DNA from: Telopea speciosissima
Taxonomy: Eukaryota; Streptophyta; Magnoliopsida; Proteales; Proteaceae
Assembly (NCBI RefSeq): GCF_018873765.1
Contig: NC_057924.1
Location: 10,255,001-10,319,000 of the forward strand
Reading direction: 5' to 3'
Length of the DNA: 64,000 nt
Shown here in pieces: positions 33,017-44,675 of the stretch; position 1 is the first letter of the stretch, and every line of letters begins with the position of its first letter. The translations under genes were made by a program, and so were the position numbers. Below the pieces are notes generated by a model. It was not told where the DNA came from. It ran no database searches and was given only the letters and a program-made list of their open reading frames with translations.

Positions 33017-34043
33017 ATGACTGCAGCCCAAGGCCGTGGAGGGAGAGGTAGAGGTGCAACTACTGTTCTAGCTGAAATCAACCCAAGGATCTTCCTGAAA
33101 GTGGAAGAAGAAAGGAATGTAGTCTTGGCTGACCTTATCCCATTCAAGGTCCAAGAAAGATTTGAGAAACTAGGGTAGTTATCCATGCTACAACCGGAGA
33201 CACATTACTACCCTCGATTGGTGCGATTATTTTTTAGCAATCAATCTTACCGGTATGAAGGAAAAGAGTTCATCATCAACTCTTATGTGAAAGACATGCC
33301 CATCTCTTTCAGCACAGCCCGGTTAGCTAATATTCAGAAGATATCTTATGAAGGGGAGTGGAGGTACTGCCCTCCAAGTGCTGATGCATCTGAGTTCCTG
33401 GCTGATGAAGAACAGGAATGGTTATATTTAGTCCTCACCAATGGCAAATTCTATGAGAGGATGAAATCGAGTTGGACTTGCTTCCATCGGCCGTGTCTTA
33501 TTCAGATTTGTGGACACAATGTAGTCAGGAAAGAGTGCTTTTACCGGACCGAGTTGTCCACAATACTGGATCCTCGCCAGCATCTTGTCTCTATACAGGA
33601 TACCGATCCGCCTTCTTAATGCCATCACGCGTACTTTACGGCACACCCGCATGATAACCCTGGGCGTGGAAATCACATTCTTGGGGAGGCTACTCACCAA
33701 GGTATTTCCCAGATTTGGTGTAAACCTATTGAATGAGGAGGCTTCGGGGGTGAAGTCTCTGAATATCAACCGGATTACCCGAGTGAAGATAGGTATAGAA
33801 CTTCCACCTTTTTCTCCAGAGCTTGGTCATCCTGACTGCACCGACATGGTACAGACTACTGATGCTAAGAATGCTACAGAGAGAGGGCATACAGCGGCAC
33901 GTAGAGATCCACTTCCTCATCGACACCCTTCACATGGTCATGCGGGTGCTTCTTCCTCGTTTGTTGCGGTTGTTCCTGCAGATGGTACTCCTTGGGGACA
34001 ACTCTTTAGCCGGTTTGAGGGCTTAAAGAGATCCATGGCATAG
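33017..34043 (+). pseudogene. Gene-like unit with plant retrotransposon-associated domain, broken
   Basis: The ATG at 33017 opens MTAAQGRGGRGRGATT and a frame to 33619 with one internal TAG (33176-33178). At about 33590-33620 the reading passes to another frame that runs to 34043 (LLTKVFPRFGVNLL, then a low-complexity tail). Segments such as HYYPRLVRLFFSNQSYRYEG, then KEFIINSYVKDMPISFS, resemble the domain annotated as putative plant transposon protein. That domain is common in open frames of Ty3/gypsy-related elements. It runs against the host element's own direction. A TATA box and a leader intron precede it. With one stop and one frameshift it cannot make the full protein as read. Function is unknown. 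Confidence 0.6.
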
Positions 34044-34457
34044 GAATTTGATGGCATGAGGAGAGACTTCACTCATGTTAGCAGCCGTGTCTAAGTAGTG
34101 GAGACTGGGCCAGTGGAGATCCTGGGACCTGTGGATTATGGGCCCACCACCACTACCACGGCAGTGATGACTTATACATCCTAGTCTAGCTTTTACTTTA
34201 CTTTCCTCAATTATTCTTTGTTGAACCTTGTACTTAAAGTCTGTAAAAAGTTGTAACCATTGTACTAAAGACTCAGCTTATTTATGAAGTTTTTAATTTT
34301 CTATTTAATATCTCTTGTGTTGTATAATCACTTTTTTTACTTTAGTTGTAGCTTTTAGTTGAAGCTTTTATTCATCCTAAGTGGACTCACCTTCAGATCA
34401 ATGAGCCAAGAGCTGCTGTACTGTGAACCTGATTGTAAATAGGAATAGAGCACAAAG
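34044..34457 (+). other. 3' flank of the gene-like unit
   Basis: Non-coding. TTGTACTTAAAG and repeated T-rich stretches could hold a polyadenylation signal. The stretch runs directly into the primer-binding site of the gypsy-type element. Confidence 0.3.
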
Positions 34458-34469
34458 GCTCTGATACCA
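34458..34469 (-). promoter_or_regulatory. Primer-binding site of the gypsy-type element
   Basis: The - strand reads TGGTATCAGAGC, complementary to the 3' end of initiator methionine tRNA, six bases from the right LTR. Confidence 0.85.
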
Positions 34470-34475
34470 CTTAAA

Positions 34476-36431
34476 TGTCACACCCCGGCCCGGTTATTAA
34501 GGGCCAAGTGTGGCGGGATGTCTCTGACATCCAACCAATCCCCAAGGATCACAAGTGCAGTACCCTATTTACAATCATTGCTCACAAACATAGTAATCAG
34601 AGGCAGCGGAAACAATTTAATTAATAGAGATAACATCATTAGTAAGAGAAGTCTAAGTGATATTTCATTTATATAAAGGATAAGGCTTGTGATACAACTA
34701 TACAGTTCTCAAAGGTACCACAGAGTAAAAGTATACAAGAAACTATACTATAACTATATAAAGCATCTATAAAGCATAAAAGAGTGGGGAGGTAGCACGG
34801 ACTATCGGCCAAGATCGAGGAGGTTGTCGATCATCACGTCTTGCACGAAGTATCGTGCACTTCAAACTCCAGCCGCAAATCCAACATTAAGTAACTAAAT
34901 CTTGAAAAATAAGGATATCCAGGGGTGAGCTCTCAACCGAGTCCAGAAGGGGGTACAAGCATACAAACACAATTATATTCACGATACATGTGCTAAACTA
35001 ACATGTTCCTAAGATGATACTAAGTCTCAGGGGTATAAGTACTACTACTAGTGGTAGATGCTAACCTCGGTCCCGGAACTAACCCTTCGGTCACCCGAGC
35101 GAAACCATTCAACCACGGTGAGGACCCCGCCCGGAACTAACACATCGGACCCGACAGACCCCAAATGACCAACCCGCCTGTTTATTCCCACAAAGGAATT
35201 AGGGACCGCTAAACTGGGACAAAAGATGGCATCCGGAACTAACACATCGGTCTGCACACGGGTTGTCAACACCTTTCCCCCTGTTGGTAAGGGCGCAGAT
35301 CTTGGGTAATGAATATCAACCCAGCCCAGTGCAGTCTAAACATGATGAGGCAAGCATGATCTGAGTTATAAATTACCGAATTCCATCATCATAAATTCAC
35401 ATTATATAAATAATCAATGCAAATGCAATGCAGTATGTCTTTGTGCAACCTATTTTACATGCAGTCTAATGCATTAAATAAAAGCTAGAAAACTACATGC
35501 TCCAGGTATAGAGGTAATGATGCATGAGCATGGCATTCAGCATAAAGTTGAAATTAATGTGATAAACACGCAGGAAATTAAGGTTGAATCCCCTTACCTG
35601 TATTAGAGTCTAGTTCAACTAGGGAGTTCTCCAATAGATCAGCAAAGCACACAAAGACAGTAGAGAAACAGACCTAAATATCATGACAAAACAGTGTTTA
35701 TTAGGTTCATGAAGTGTCAGGGCTAACCCCAACATAACAGGGCATCAAGGGCTTCAAAAATGACCAGCTGGATGCAAACTCCAAAGGAGCCGGTTGACCT
35801 CCTCTGGGCCTGCAACTCCATCTGGGAGTGTGTCCGAATTTGGGGTTTTTCCTATTTTTGGGCAGATCCTTACATGCAAGGGTAAATCTTGGTGTTTTAA
35901 CACCATATTAAGGTGGGTCTACCTACATAGGGGTTCAATTTCATAAACAACTTCCTAATTTTGATAATTTCAAGAATTAAACCTAATTAACTAGATAAGG
36001 GTTTATGAAATACTATTAAAAACAGCAATACAGCCTGCAGACTTGATGAATTACTGAATTTCAGGTCTCATAGGGACAGAAATTGTTTCCAATTAGTCCA
36101 AACATGCTCAATCTCTAAATCCCATGCTTGGTCTTCAAGCTTTAATGGTAGAATTTCCTAATAGATGAACTAGAGATGGAGAAGAAGTGAAATAAAGAGG
36201 GAGACAGCAAGTATTCAAGGCTTACCTTAATATAGGAGCAGGAAACAAGGTACAGCAGCCTTCTAATGGAGTCTCTAAGTTCAATTTCAGAAGTAGAAGG
36301 TAGGTTGTAGGGTTCTTCTTCTTCTTTTCCTTTCTTCTCTATTTTTCCTTCTTGCTTTCTGGTTCTTCCAAGAGAGAATTCGTTTCTCTCAGCCCCTTTA
36401 GTTTGTTGTGATTGTAATAGTAAAGAGAAGG

Positions 36432-36469
<38 letters not shown>

Positions 36470-37026
36470 TAATGGCATTTAAGCACTAAAGGGCATTTCA
36501 GTCTTTTTGACTGAAATTAGATTTAAATCAATTTCTATAACAGTTTATATATCTGAAATTTGTATTTAATACACTATTCTATCCATAATTCGATGCCGGG
36601 CGACATTAAAGGTCATCCGAGTACGGGTAACTATCGGGGACAGCATTGCCTACTGGGAAAGTGGGTCCCACATGGTCAATTTTACTAAAATACCCCTGAA
36701 TTTCTATTTGGTCGTACACACAATATGTATACATTCATTTAAAATAATACTTGCAATGTTTTAATTTAAGGAAAGGCTCTGCATAGCCATCAATCCAGCA
36801 TGCCAAGCTTATGTGTTGTCTACCGTTAGACACCTCAGACTCATTTAAGGCCACGGTAGTTGGCTGATCGGAATGCCTTTAAAGACGAGTCATGAGATAG
36901 GTCTGAATTTCTTAATCAAGACGGCCCACAACTTAGAGGCTAGCATGGCCAAATATTGAACCAGAACCTGAAATCACACAGGTTCCAAAATTTCAAATTT
37001 ATTCGGAAATTTGACCGGGTTGCACA
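34476..37026 (-). repeat. Right (5') LTR, 2,551 bp
   Basis: Nearly identical to the left LTR over about 2 kb. In 34790-35330 there are many 1-4 bp indels relative to 27940-28510. It contains the (TA)n at 36433-36467. Confidence 0.9.
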
Positions 37027-37031
37027 GATAT

Positions 37032-37545
37032 GTCCTTCAGAATTCTCAACATCAAAACTGGAATTGCGGAACAGCAGCAAGATGGCTCGATCTCCTTAAC
37101 GGAAGAACAGCAGCAATAGCAGAACTGGAACACCAATAGTCATACTCGATTGGCCTTCTCAATTTGTGGAGCAGTCACAAAACACAACAGCACTAAAGGA
37201 TTAATGGAGAGGCAAAAGAGGTGGGGAAGATAGAAAATAGAAGATAGGGGGTAGGGGAATGGCTCTCTCAGCCTGGGTCTCTTACCCACAGCTATCTCAG
37301 CTGTTGCAGCATAGGAGAAACTCCCATACTCGATGGTTAAATTGGCATGAAGATTCTTTTCTCTAAATTATGTTTTTTCATTAAGAAGTGATGCCTTAAT
37401 AGCTTAGGCAAGCTTATAATAGAATAGAAACTTTCCAAAATAAGAACTAATCTAAAATAGAAACTTAATAAAATAAAAACTACTAAATCCTAGCTAAATA
37501 GAAGTTAACTAAATCAAAACTACTTGTTTTTATACTTCAACCACA
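37032..37545. other. Host flank between two large elements
   Basis: No gene. CAG-rich phrases (GGAACAGCAGCAAGATGG) then an AT-rich stretch with repeated AATAGAAAC motifs. Confidence 0.3.
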
Positions 37546-37702
37546 AATTAGAAAGGAAAAATTACTTGTACACCCCCTAGACTATTGCCATTTTTCTTAA
37601 AATACCCAACTTTTCAAACAATTACTTGACACCCCTGGAACCTGATGGTGTTAGTCTGCTGTTAGTGGTTGAACGGAAAAGTCCTCTTACATTTATTGGT
37701 GC

Positions 37703-39057
37703 GGCATCTTTGTCATTCCTAAAGCCACCATCAAAGCTATGGAGTCCCTTTTTGCTGCCTTCCTCTGGAAAGGGAAGGAATCCTCCAAATTCCTCCACCC
37801 GATCAGCTGGAAATCCATCTGCCTTCCCAAATTCGAAGGTGGTCTTGGCATTCGCCGCATTCGCGACTCCAACACTGCCGGAATTCTGAAGCTTATCTGG
37901 AAAATCTCCTCCAAGCATGACTCCATTTGGGTTCAGTGGGTCTACTCTCACCTCCTCAAAAACAACTCCATCTGGACTGTCTCCATCCCCAAGGATTGCT
38001 CCTGGATCTGGCAGAAAATTCTCCTCCTCCGCCCTCTGGCTCTCTCAGCCATTTCCTCCTCCATTTCTGACGAGTCCTCCACTTCCTTATGGCTCGACCC
38101 TTGGCATCCATTTGGAGTTCTCTATAACTTCTTTGGTCCTAGGGAAATTTACTCTTCCAGGATTCCAAAAACTGCTCCCCTTTCTTCCATCATCTCTAAT
38201 GGCAATTGGTTCCCCCCCCTCCCCCCTCATCCCCCCCTCTCCCTAATCTGGACCTCCCTCCCCCCTCCCCCTTCCCCTTCCTGGTCTTGCGGACAAGGTC
38301 TATTGGCTTCCCTCCAACAATGGCCTCTTTAGCTTCAAATCTGCCTAGAACCTAATTAGACCTCAAGCTCCCTCTGTCCTTTGGCACAAACTTGTCTGGT
38401 TCAAAGGACACATCCCCTGCCACAGCTTCCTTGTCTGGAGAACCCTAACTCACTGCCTCCCAATCCAAGCCTTCCTCTCCCACCGAAGAATCCCTGTCCC
38501 AACCTCTTGCATTCTCTGCTGGAATGGCTCTGAAGACATTGACCATCTCTTTCTCGCCTGCCCATTTTCTTCCACCATCTGGAAAAAAGCCTTGTCGTTC
38601 ATCTGGCCTCACAGCAGGAGTATTCTTCCTTTCGCTCGAGAGTGGCTTTGGATAGCCATGACTTTTCCTGGATGCACCACCTGCGACACCATTGGCAAGC
38701 TTGTGCTCGGTGCTACTATTTATCACATTTGGTTGGAGAGGAACCTTAGGAGATGGACTTCCAAATCTCGTTCTTTTGACTTGATTTGGAAAGCCATCTC
38801 TTGGGATGTCTCCTCTAAGCTTAGTCTTTAGCCTCACAAGGCCTTTAGGGATTCCCCAAGGAACAGGCACATTGTTGTATCCTGGGGTCTAGATAGAGCT
38901 CTGTTACGCCCTCGTCCCACCCCTTAGCGGGGCACGGGGCTCCCCCCTCCGTCTCTCTCCTTTCTCCCCCTTTTTGTACATTCCCCCCCCCCCCCGCTTT
39001 CTCCCTCTCGCCCCTCTCGGGCTTTGGTAATTTATTTTTTTATTCACCAAAAAAAAA
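37703..39057 (+). mobile_element. L1-type LINE, 3' 1.35 kb
   Basis: A frame starting CGIFVIPKATIKAMESLFAA runs to about 38332 (FLWKG, GGLGIRRIRDSN, WIWQKI). After a frame change comes the zf-RVT segment: WFKGHIPCHSFLVWRTL, CWNGSEDIDHLFLACPFSST and an end at SKLSL-stop (38831). A 3' region ends TATTCACC plus a nine-A tail at 39049-39057. It is 5'-truncated in the connection domain, so it has no reverse transcriptase. It abuts the copia left LTR directly, and no target duplication is visible. Confidence 0.85.
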
Positions 39058-39278
39058 TAGTTCAGGAGAAAGAAGAAGAGGGGAGGAAGAGAAGAGAATT
39101 GCTGCAACAGGTTGGGAGTCACAACCGTAAGATTGACTGCTCCCAAACACTCAATATTAATAAGTAAAACAATAGGGTAAAGGCCAAAAGACCAAAACAC
39201 CCCCAAGAGGGAAATCATGAATTAGTAATAGCGCTAATTCACGATTTCCCTCCCCCTTACAACGATAACTTCCAACAC

Positions 39279-40380
39279 TCCCCCTCAAGCTGGAGCATAT
39301 ATGTTAATCATGCCCAGCTTGTTACAAATATAATCTACTTTCACACTCCCCAAAGACTTTGTAAACAAATCTACAAGTTGCTCCCCTGTTCGAATATGAC
39401 GAGGATTCCTTGTTGCAGCTTCTCACGAACAAAATGACAATCGATTTCAATGTGTTTCGTTCTCTCATGAAACACAGGATTAGTAGAAATATGAATGGCA
39501 ACTTGACTATCACACCATAATAACATAGGAGAATCATCACCAAACCCAAGCTCTGTCCTCAACTGTTTAACCCACATCAGCTCACAAGTGCCATGCGCCA
39601 TAGCACAATACTCCGACTCAGTACTGGACCGAGCTACCATTGTCTGTTTCTTGCTCTTCCATGAAACAAGATTCCCTCCAACAAACACACAATAACCTGA
39701 AGTAGATATTCAATCAACTGGAGATCCTGCCCAGTCAGCATCAGTGAAACCATCAATCCTCCCATGACCGTGATCAAAATATAGAAGACCACGTCCCAGA
39801 GCTTTCTTGATATAGCGTAAAACCCTTATAACTGCATCCCAATGAGACGTCCGAGGAGCGGACATAAACTGACTCAGTACACTGACAGAAAAGGAGATGT
39901 CAGGTCTAGTCACTGTCAAATATTTGAGTTTCCCTACAAGCCTCCGATACTTCTCTGGATCATTAGGGACATCACCATCATCTGCCGTAAGTTTCAAATT
40001 AGGATCCATAGGAGTATCCAAAGGTTTAGATCCCAATAACCTTGTCTCTGAAAGCAAGTCAAGAAACTACTTTCGCTGTGATAGCGAAATCCCTTTCCGA
40101 GATTGAGCTACCTCAATACCCAAGAAATATTTTAGCCGTCCCAGGTCCTTAATCTGAAATTGCTGTCCTAAATGTGTCTTCAAGCTCTCAAAACCTGAAG
40201 AATCATCTCCTGTGATAACAATGTCATCAACATAAACTACCAAAAACATCCTCCCTGCATCAGAATGCCAGAAAAACACCGAATGATCACTCTCAGACCG
40301 AGTCAGTCCAAACTCCTACACAACATCTATAAACCGGCCAAACCATGCCCGTGGTGACTGTTTCAGCCCATACATCCGAG
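39279..40380 (-). pseudogene. Copia reverse transcriptase end and RNase H
   Basis: The RT piece shows FLVVYVDDIVITGDDSSG, and the linker shows KYLTVTRPDISFSVSVLSQF. The RNase H part shows DADWAGSP, SKKQTMVARSSTESEYCAMA and CDSQVAIHISTNPVFHERTK. At least three frame breaks (about 40060, 39700 and 39375) prevent translation. In an intact element this part copies the RNA into DNA and removes the RNA strand. Confidence 0.85.
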
Positions 40381-40399
40381 GTAATTGGAAGGACGGAAT

Positions 40400-40822
40400 T
40401 CAGCTCCTCATACAACTGTTTGAAGCCATCAAAATATTGGGTAACATTAAGATTCTTCTAACCACTTTATAGAAAGCCTGAGACAGATCATAAATGCGTG
40501 ATAAGTTGTCCTGTCCAGAGTACAGGACATTCAAATAGTCCCATAATTCCTTAACTGTATCGATATGAGTCACCAAGTCTACAATCTGATTTTCCATTGA
40601 ATTCAGCATCTGGCTCAATATCCTTGCATCCACAATGTCCCACGTTTGATCATCAACAGGTTTCGTTTTTGTCAAGTGATCCTGTTGATCACGGCCAGTC
40701 AAAGCCAATCTGACCACCTTCTTCCATTGCTGAAAATTTGATATTCCCTCTAACTTTCGATCAGTAATACGATAAGAAGATGAAAGTTCAGTCACGGTAG
40801 TCTTGGTCTCAACCATTCTCAC
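40400..40822 (-). pseudogene. Copia gag fragment
   Basis: Begins MRMVETKTTVTELSSSYRIT and continues DRKLEGISNFQQWKKVVRLA, then KELWDYLNVLYSGQDN. This is the UBN2-type gag region that packages RNA in the particle. It lacks the C-terminal half and zinc knuckle and is fused to a reverse-transcriptase remnant by the internal deletion. Confidence 0.8.
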
Positions 40823-41428
40823 AAATCAAAGTAACCGTCAAACCACAAAAACAGCCAACAAATAGGCCACCAAATAGACACGATTAAAATAAAAATCGTG
40901 AATCACCTTCAAAGCATAAAACACCTTACCACTTCCATCAATCTTCACTTCTCAACACACTTCATCAAAATCACCAAAAATTAGACCTAGTTCTTCATAT
41001 AATCACGAACTAGTCTCTAGACGATCATCAAAAAAGAGCATAGGGTGCTGCACCCCTTCAAACGAAAACCTGAAAAAATCTACAACTTGATAGGGTTGTA
41101 GAAGAAGATTTCAGTCACTGTAAAACCTCGATCAAAAGAGAACGACTGATCATTGGAAGCATGAACCAGTCCCTATCGATCCAGCTCTGATACCATGTAA
41201 TAAAATTAAGGAGAAAGAAGAAGAGAGAAAGGAGAAGAGGGGAGGAAGAGAAGAGAATTGCTGCAACAGGTTGGGAGTCACAGCCGTAAGATTGACTGCT
41301 CCCAGACATTCAATATTAATAATTAAAACAATAGGGTAAAGACCAAAACACACCCAAGAGGGAAATCATGAATTAGTAATAGCGCTAATTCACAATTTCC
41401 CTCCCCCTTACAACGATAACTTCCAACA

Positions 41429-42310
41429 ACCCTTATCACCTATTCAATAGAAAATTTTGAAACTAAAATTACCTATTTACCCTTCTTCTTCTTCTTCTTC
41501 TTCCTACTGCACCACACCTCCTGCTGCAACCCACCCCTTTCATTGTTGAACCATTTGCTGCTGCTGTGGCGATTTGCAGACGCCGGAGAAAAATGAAGCA
41601 AACAACCCAGGAACATTCTACCGCCAGTCATAAAAAAACCCAAACCATTGTTACCCTAATAGATTGGGACTTGGTTACACCCCTAGACCCTTCTAGTGGA
41701 AAATTGGCATGTTGCCTCGATGAATATCGGACTGAAGCTGAGCAATCTACGGCCAAACCAATCAAGCCAATCCCAGGGCGGTAGGAAACCCCCCTCCACC
41801 CCCAACCCCCAACCCCCAACCCCTAACCCCTAACCTGTGTAAGTGTAGATTCCCGGCCTAAAGGAGCAAACACATCACACTACAACGCATAAGTGCTTGA
41901 TTATGAGATTACAAGTGAGTTTATAACAAAAGAAAGAAAATCAATGGGCACAGTACAATTCAAATCCTTTATATCTGTTCATTTCGTCTCTGTTTTTCCT
42001 AATTATATAAATTCCCACCTAATTCATTCAAGAACTGCTCAGCACTCGGCAGAACAGATCCACAAGCTTAAGTGAGGTACCTACCCCCACACCCTCCCCT
42101 CTTTTTGTTTTCACCTGAAACACAAGACCAAACAATTAAATCTGCACATGAACTCTTACGCCCTCAAGTATTCTTCCTAAAAACTTCACAGTGAGATGCC
42201 CGAAGGAGGAATCACAGAGCTACACAAAGAGATCATAGCATATGATCATTTTCAAGGTTCACAGAGCTACAAAAAGAGATCATAACCTGAATCGACCATG
42301 AAAGAGATTT
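41429..42310. other. Interior of the Mutator-like element, right side
   Basis: Non-coding or unrecognised. A CTT repeat occurs at about 41475-41500, and CCCCAAC / CCCCTAA heptamers at 41795-41834. A GC-moderate frame at 41566-41784 has no known family and could be captured host sequence. Confidence 0.35.
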
Positions 42311-42560
42311 ATTAGGGTTTGAATCTGAAATCGATTAAGGGTTTTGGGTGATTTTGATTTGAAATTTGTTTAAGAAGTAAGAACAGAGAATTTATTCTGA
42401 AATCGATTAGGGTTTGAATCTGAAATCGGTGGGTTGCAGGAAGAAGAAGGATTTGGGTTATTTTGATTTGAAATTTGTTTAAGAACAGAGAATTTTTTTT
42501 TAAATCGATTAGGGTTTGAATTTGAAATCGGTGGGTTGCAGGAAGAAGAAGAAGAAGAAT
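42311..42560. repeat. Tandem repeat, period about 102 bp
   Basis: Roughly two and a half copies of a unit containing GATTTTGATTTGAAATTTG, ATCGATTAGGGTTTGAAT and GGTGGGTTGCAGGAAGAAGA lie just inside the right inverted repeat. Confidence 0.8.
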
Positions 42561-42780
42561 GAGGAAGAGGGTAAAAGGGTCCCTTCACTACCCTTTAAGA
42601 GTAGTTTAGGCATTACAAAAAATTTAACTGATGACATCATCACTAAACTAACAGACAGGACCTATTTGAAAGAAATGGTAGAATGCAGGGGGTGTTCCAA
42701 GTAATTGTTTGAAAAGTTGGGTCTTTTAAGAAAAATGGCAAGAGTCTAGGGGGTGTACAAGTAATTTTCCCAATTAGAAA

Positions 42781-43732
42781 CTATTAAATATGTAAATTAC
42801 TTAAGTGCACCAAACCAAATCTAGCTGACTGGTCAAAGGAGGATCCTAGCAAAAATCGTGGAGCATCTTTGACTGATTAAGGGGGATCCTTGTCACAATC
42901 GTGGGGCATCTTTGACCCCTGCTTAGCTGGCTCGAGTAGGCCCTGCTGGGCTGGCTTGAACAGGTCCATCTCTGGCCCAAAGGGGGGCCTGGTCCTTTGT
43001 CTCTTCCTCTGGCCAGAATCTACATCAAGTGGTCCTTGCCCAAACCACCCTATTTGGATCACCAGATGGTAGACGAGTGATGCTTGCAAGCTTCACCCAG
43101 ACTTGTTGAAGGTCCAATGAAACTGCGGGGTCTGGGTCCCAATCATCATCTCGAATGAAATCATGCGTGATAACCAATCTATGAGAACTGGTGTCAGACC
43201 AGATTCTCTCCTCGAATCTTTTAAGAAGCATCCCATCTGGATGTCGGGCCCACTCGATGGTTTTTTAATTAAATAAACGGCCGAATCATGTCATTTTGCA
43301 TCATCTTTAATGCAAGGTTTTTAATGACAAAATACGCTTGCTTGAAAAGTTCAGACCAATTCCAAAGTCATTCAATGGGTTAACATTCCCAGGGTAGTAC
43401 GCCCATTTTCCAAAAAATGAGAGTTAGACTTGTCTCTTATGGCTAGGTGATTGAATTCAGACCACACTTGGTTGTAGGAGAGTCTTTCAAACAGTCACAA
43501 ACTTCATACGTGTCTTGCTGCAACTTATGAACATCAAATTCGTCATGACAGTCACTGAGGTCAAGTCATGCCACCAGTCATCACTGTCCTTGAGATTGTA
43601 GATTTCCTCCTATGGTCCAATCCGGATAACCGAATTGGCCTCCAAAAATGAAAGAGTCTACAAGCCTTCCAGCAGTTGTTGCATTCACTTATTGGACCAC
43701 ATTGGGATACACTCAGGTTGTGCTCAATAAAC
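42781..43732. other. Stretch without recognisable genes
   Basis: Moderate GC, several short frames, none with a recognisable domain. The boundary at 43732 is where homology to 945 onward begins. Confidence 0.3.
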
Positions 43733-43795
43733 AGGAGAAGGGAACTCTCAAGTCTATGGAAAGCAGTACTTGAAAATGGCAAAAACAATGAGGTA

Positions 43796-43820
43796 GTGAG
43801 AGAGAGAGAGAGAGAGGGAG
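43796..43820. repeat. (GA)n microsatellite
   Basis: GA run longer than in the paralogue near 1005 (GAGAGAGAGAG). Confidence 0.85.
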
Positions 43821-44675
43821 TAGACAACACTTAGAATCATACTCTAAGTGGTCAGGACATTCTCCTTTTACAGGGAGAGATCCCTCCTGGACATACCTGT
43901 CCAAAGAGGCCCTAATAGACGCATCTCTCACAGAGACACATACAAAAAAGGGGCAGCCGGCCGACTGACTCCTCCCATGGTCAAAAAACCTTGCTCTCAA
44001 GAAACTTCATCTGGCCTCAACTGGTCAATTGGGCCAGTCTACTGCCTCTTCTTCTGTGAGCTAAAATCCATGTTTGTGGATGATGGAGTGCGAGAGGAAG
44101 TCAAGCACAATTAGACAGCCTTTATTGTCCATATCTTTTGAGTGATTGAGAAGATAGTATTGGGTTTCCTCTTCGATCCAAGAGCGAGAATGTGGATTGG
44201 GTAAAAGTGTGTTCTAGAATGAGCTGCATGCATTCTATGACGCATTCCATGATCCAAGAACGAGAACACATACCAAATGACATTTTTGTGGTCTCAGAAA
44301 GTGTTCTTGACCTAGAATGCATTCTGAGAATTGCATATCAGACGCAGCCTAAGATGATGTACAAAGAAACATCAGATCACCCCTGATACAATACCAGAAA
44401 TAAGAGAACCAGATTAGAGAAGGTGGGAGAGAAGAGAGAAGAGGGAGAAAGAGGAGAAGAGAAAGAGAGCAAGCCGTAAGAGAGAAGACCTGCGTGAGAA
44501 CTTAATGTTCTCTCGCAGGTTAATATGATTTATTTATATAAAACTTAACTGGACAGAATTGCCCTTACATAGTCGAAATATAAAAGACAGAAATATAAAG
44601 GACAGAAACAAAGGAATAAAGTAACTACACAAAGACCTATTTGCCCCATATAACTCACGACTTCAACACTCCCCC

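Larger units (their letters stand above)
27626..37026 (-). mobile_element. Ty3/gypsy-type LTR element with a replaced interior
   Basis: Long LTRs (27626-30468 and 34476-37026) are bounded by GATAT (27621-27625 and 37027-37031), a perfect 5-bp target duplication. On the - strand the primer-binding site TGGTATCAGAGC (+ strand 34458-34469) lies 6 bases inside the right LTR, so the element reads right to left. Just inside the left LTR the - strand has TTCGAGGACGAAATTC, a phrase that often closes plant gypsy pol genes. No protease, reverse transcriptase, RNase H or integrase can be found in the 4 kb interior. That interior instead carries a + strand gene-like unit. It is non-autonomous. Confidence 0.85.
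39058..41428 (-). mobile_element. Ty1/copia element with a large internal deletion
   Basis: LTRs are 39058-39277 (its outer end replaced by the LINE tail) and 41196-41428 (TGTAATAAAATT...CTTCCAACA). The - strand primer-binding site TGGTATCAGAGC (+ strand 41184-41195) abuts the right LTR, and the purine tract TTGAGGGGGAG (39278-39288) abuts the left. The - strand order is gag N-terminal part (40400-40822), a jump at about 40385-40400, the last part of reverse transcriptase (40067-40279, YVDD present), linker (39710-40057) and RNase H (39279-39688). The zinc knuckle, protease, integrase and most of reverse transcriptase are gone. Confidence 0.9.
37555..42771. mobile_element. Large Mutator-like element carrying other transposons
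   Basis: Inverted ends at 37555-37636 and 42690-42771 match over about 74 bp with few changes (GGAAAAATTACTTGTACACC against GGGAAAATTACTTGTACACC). They are flanked by a perfect 9-bp duplication AATTAGAAA (37546-37554 and 42772-42780), the Mutator signature. No transposase is visible. The interior holds an L1 fragment, an internally deleted copia element and non-coding DNA. Without those two the element is about 1.5 kb. Confidence 0.85.

Noticed and set aside
41795..41834. CCCCAAC and CCCCTAA repeats that recall telomere DNA
   Set aside because: Plant telomeres are CCCTAAA repeats. This run is short, irregular and lies inside a transposon.
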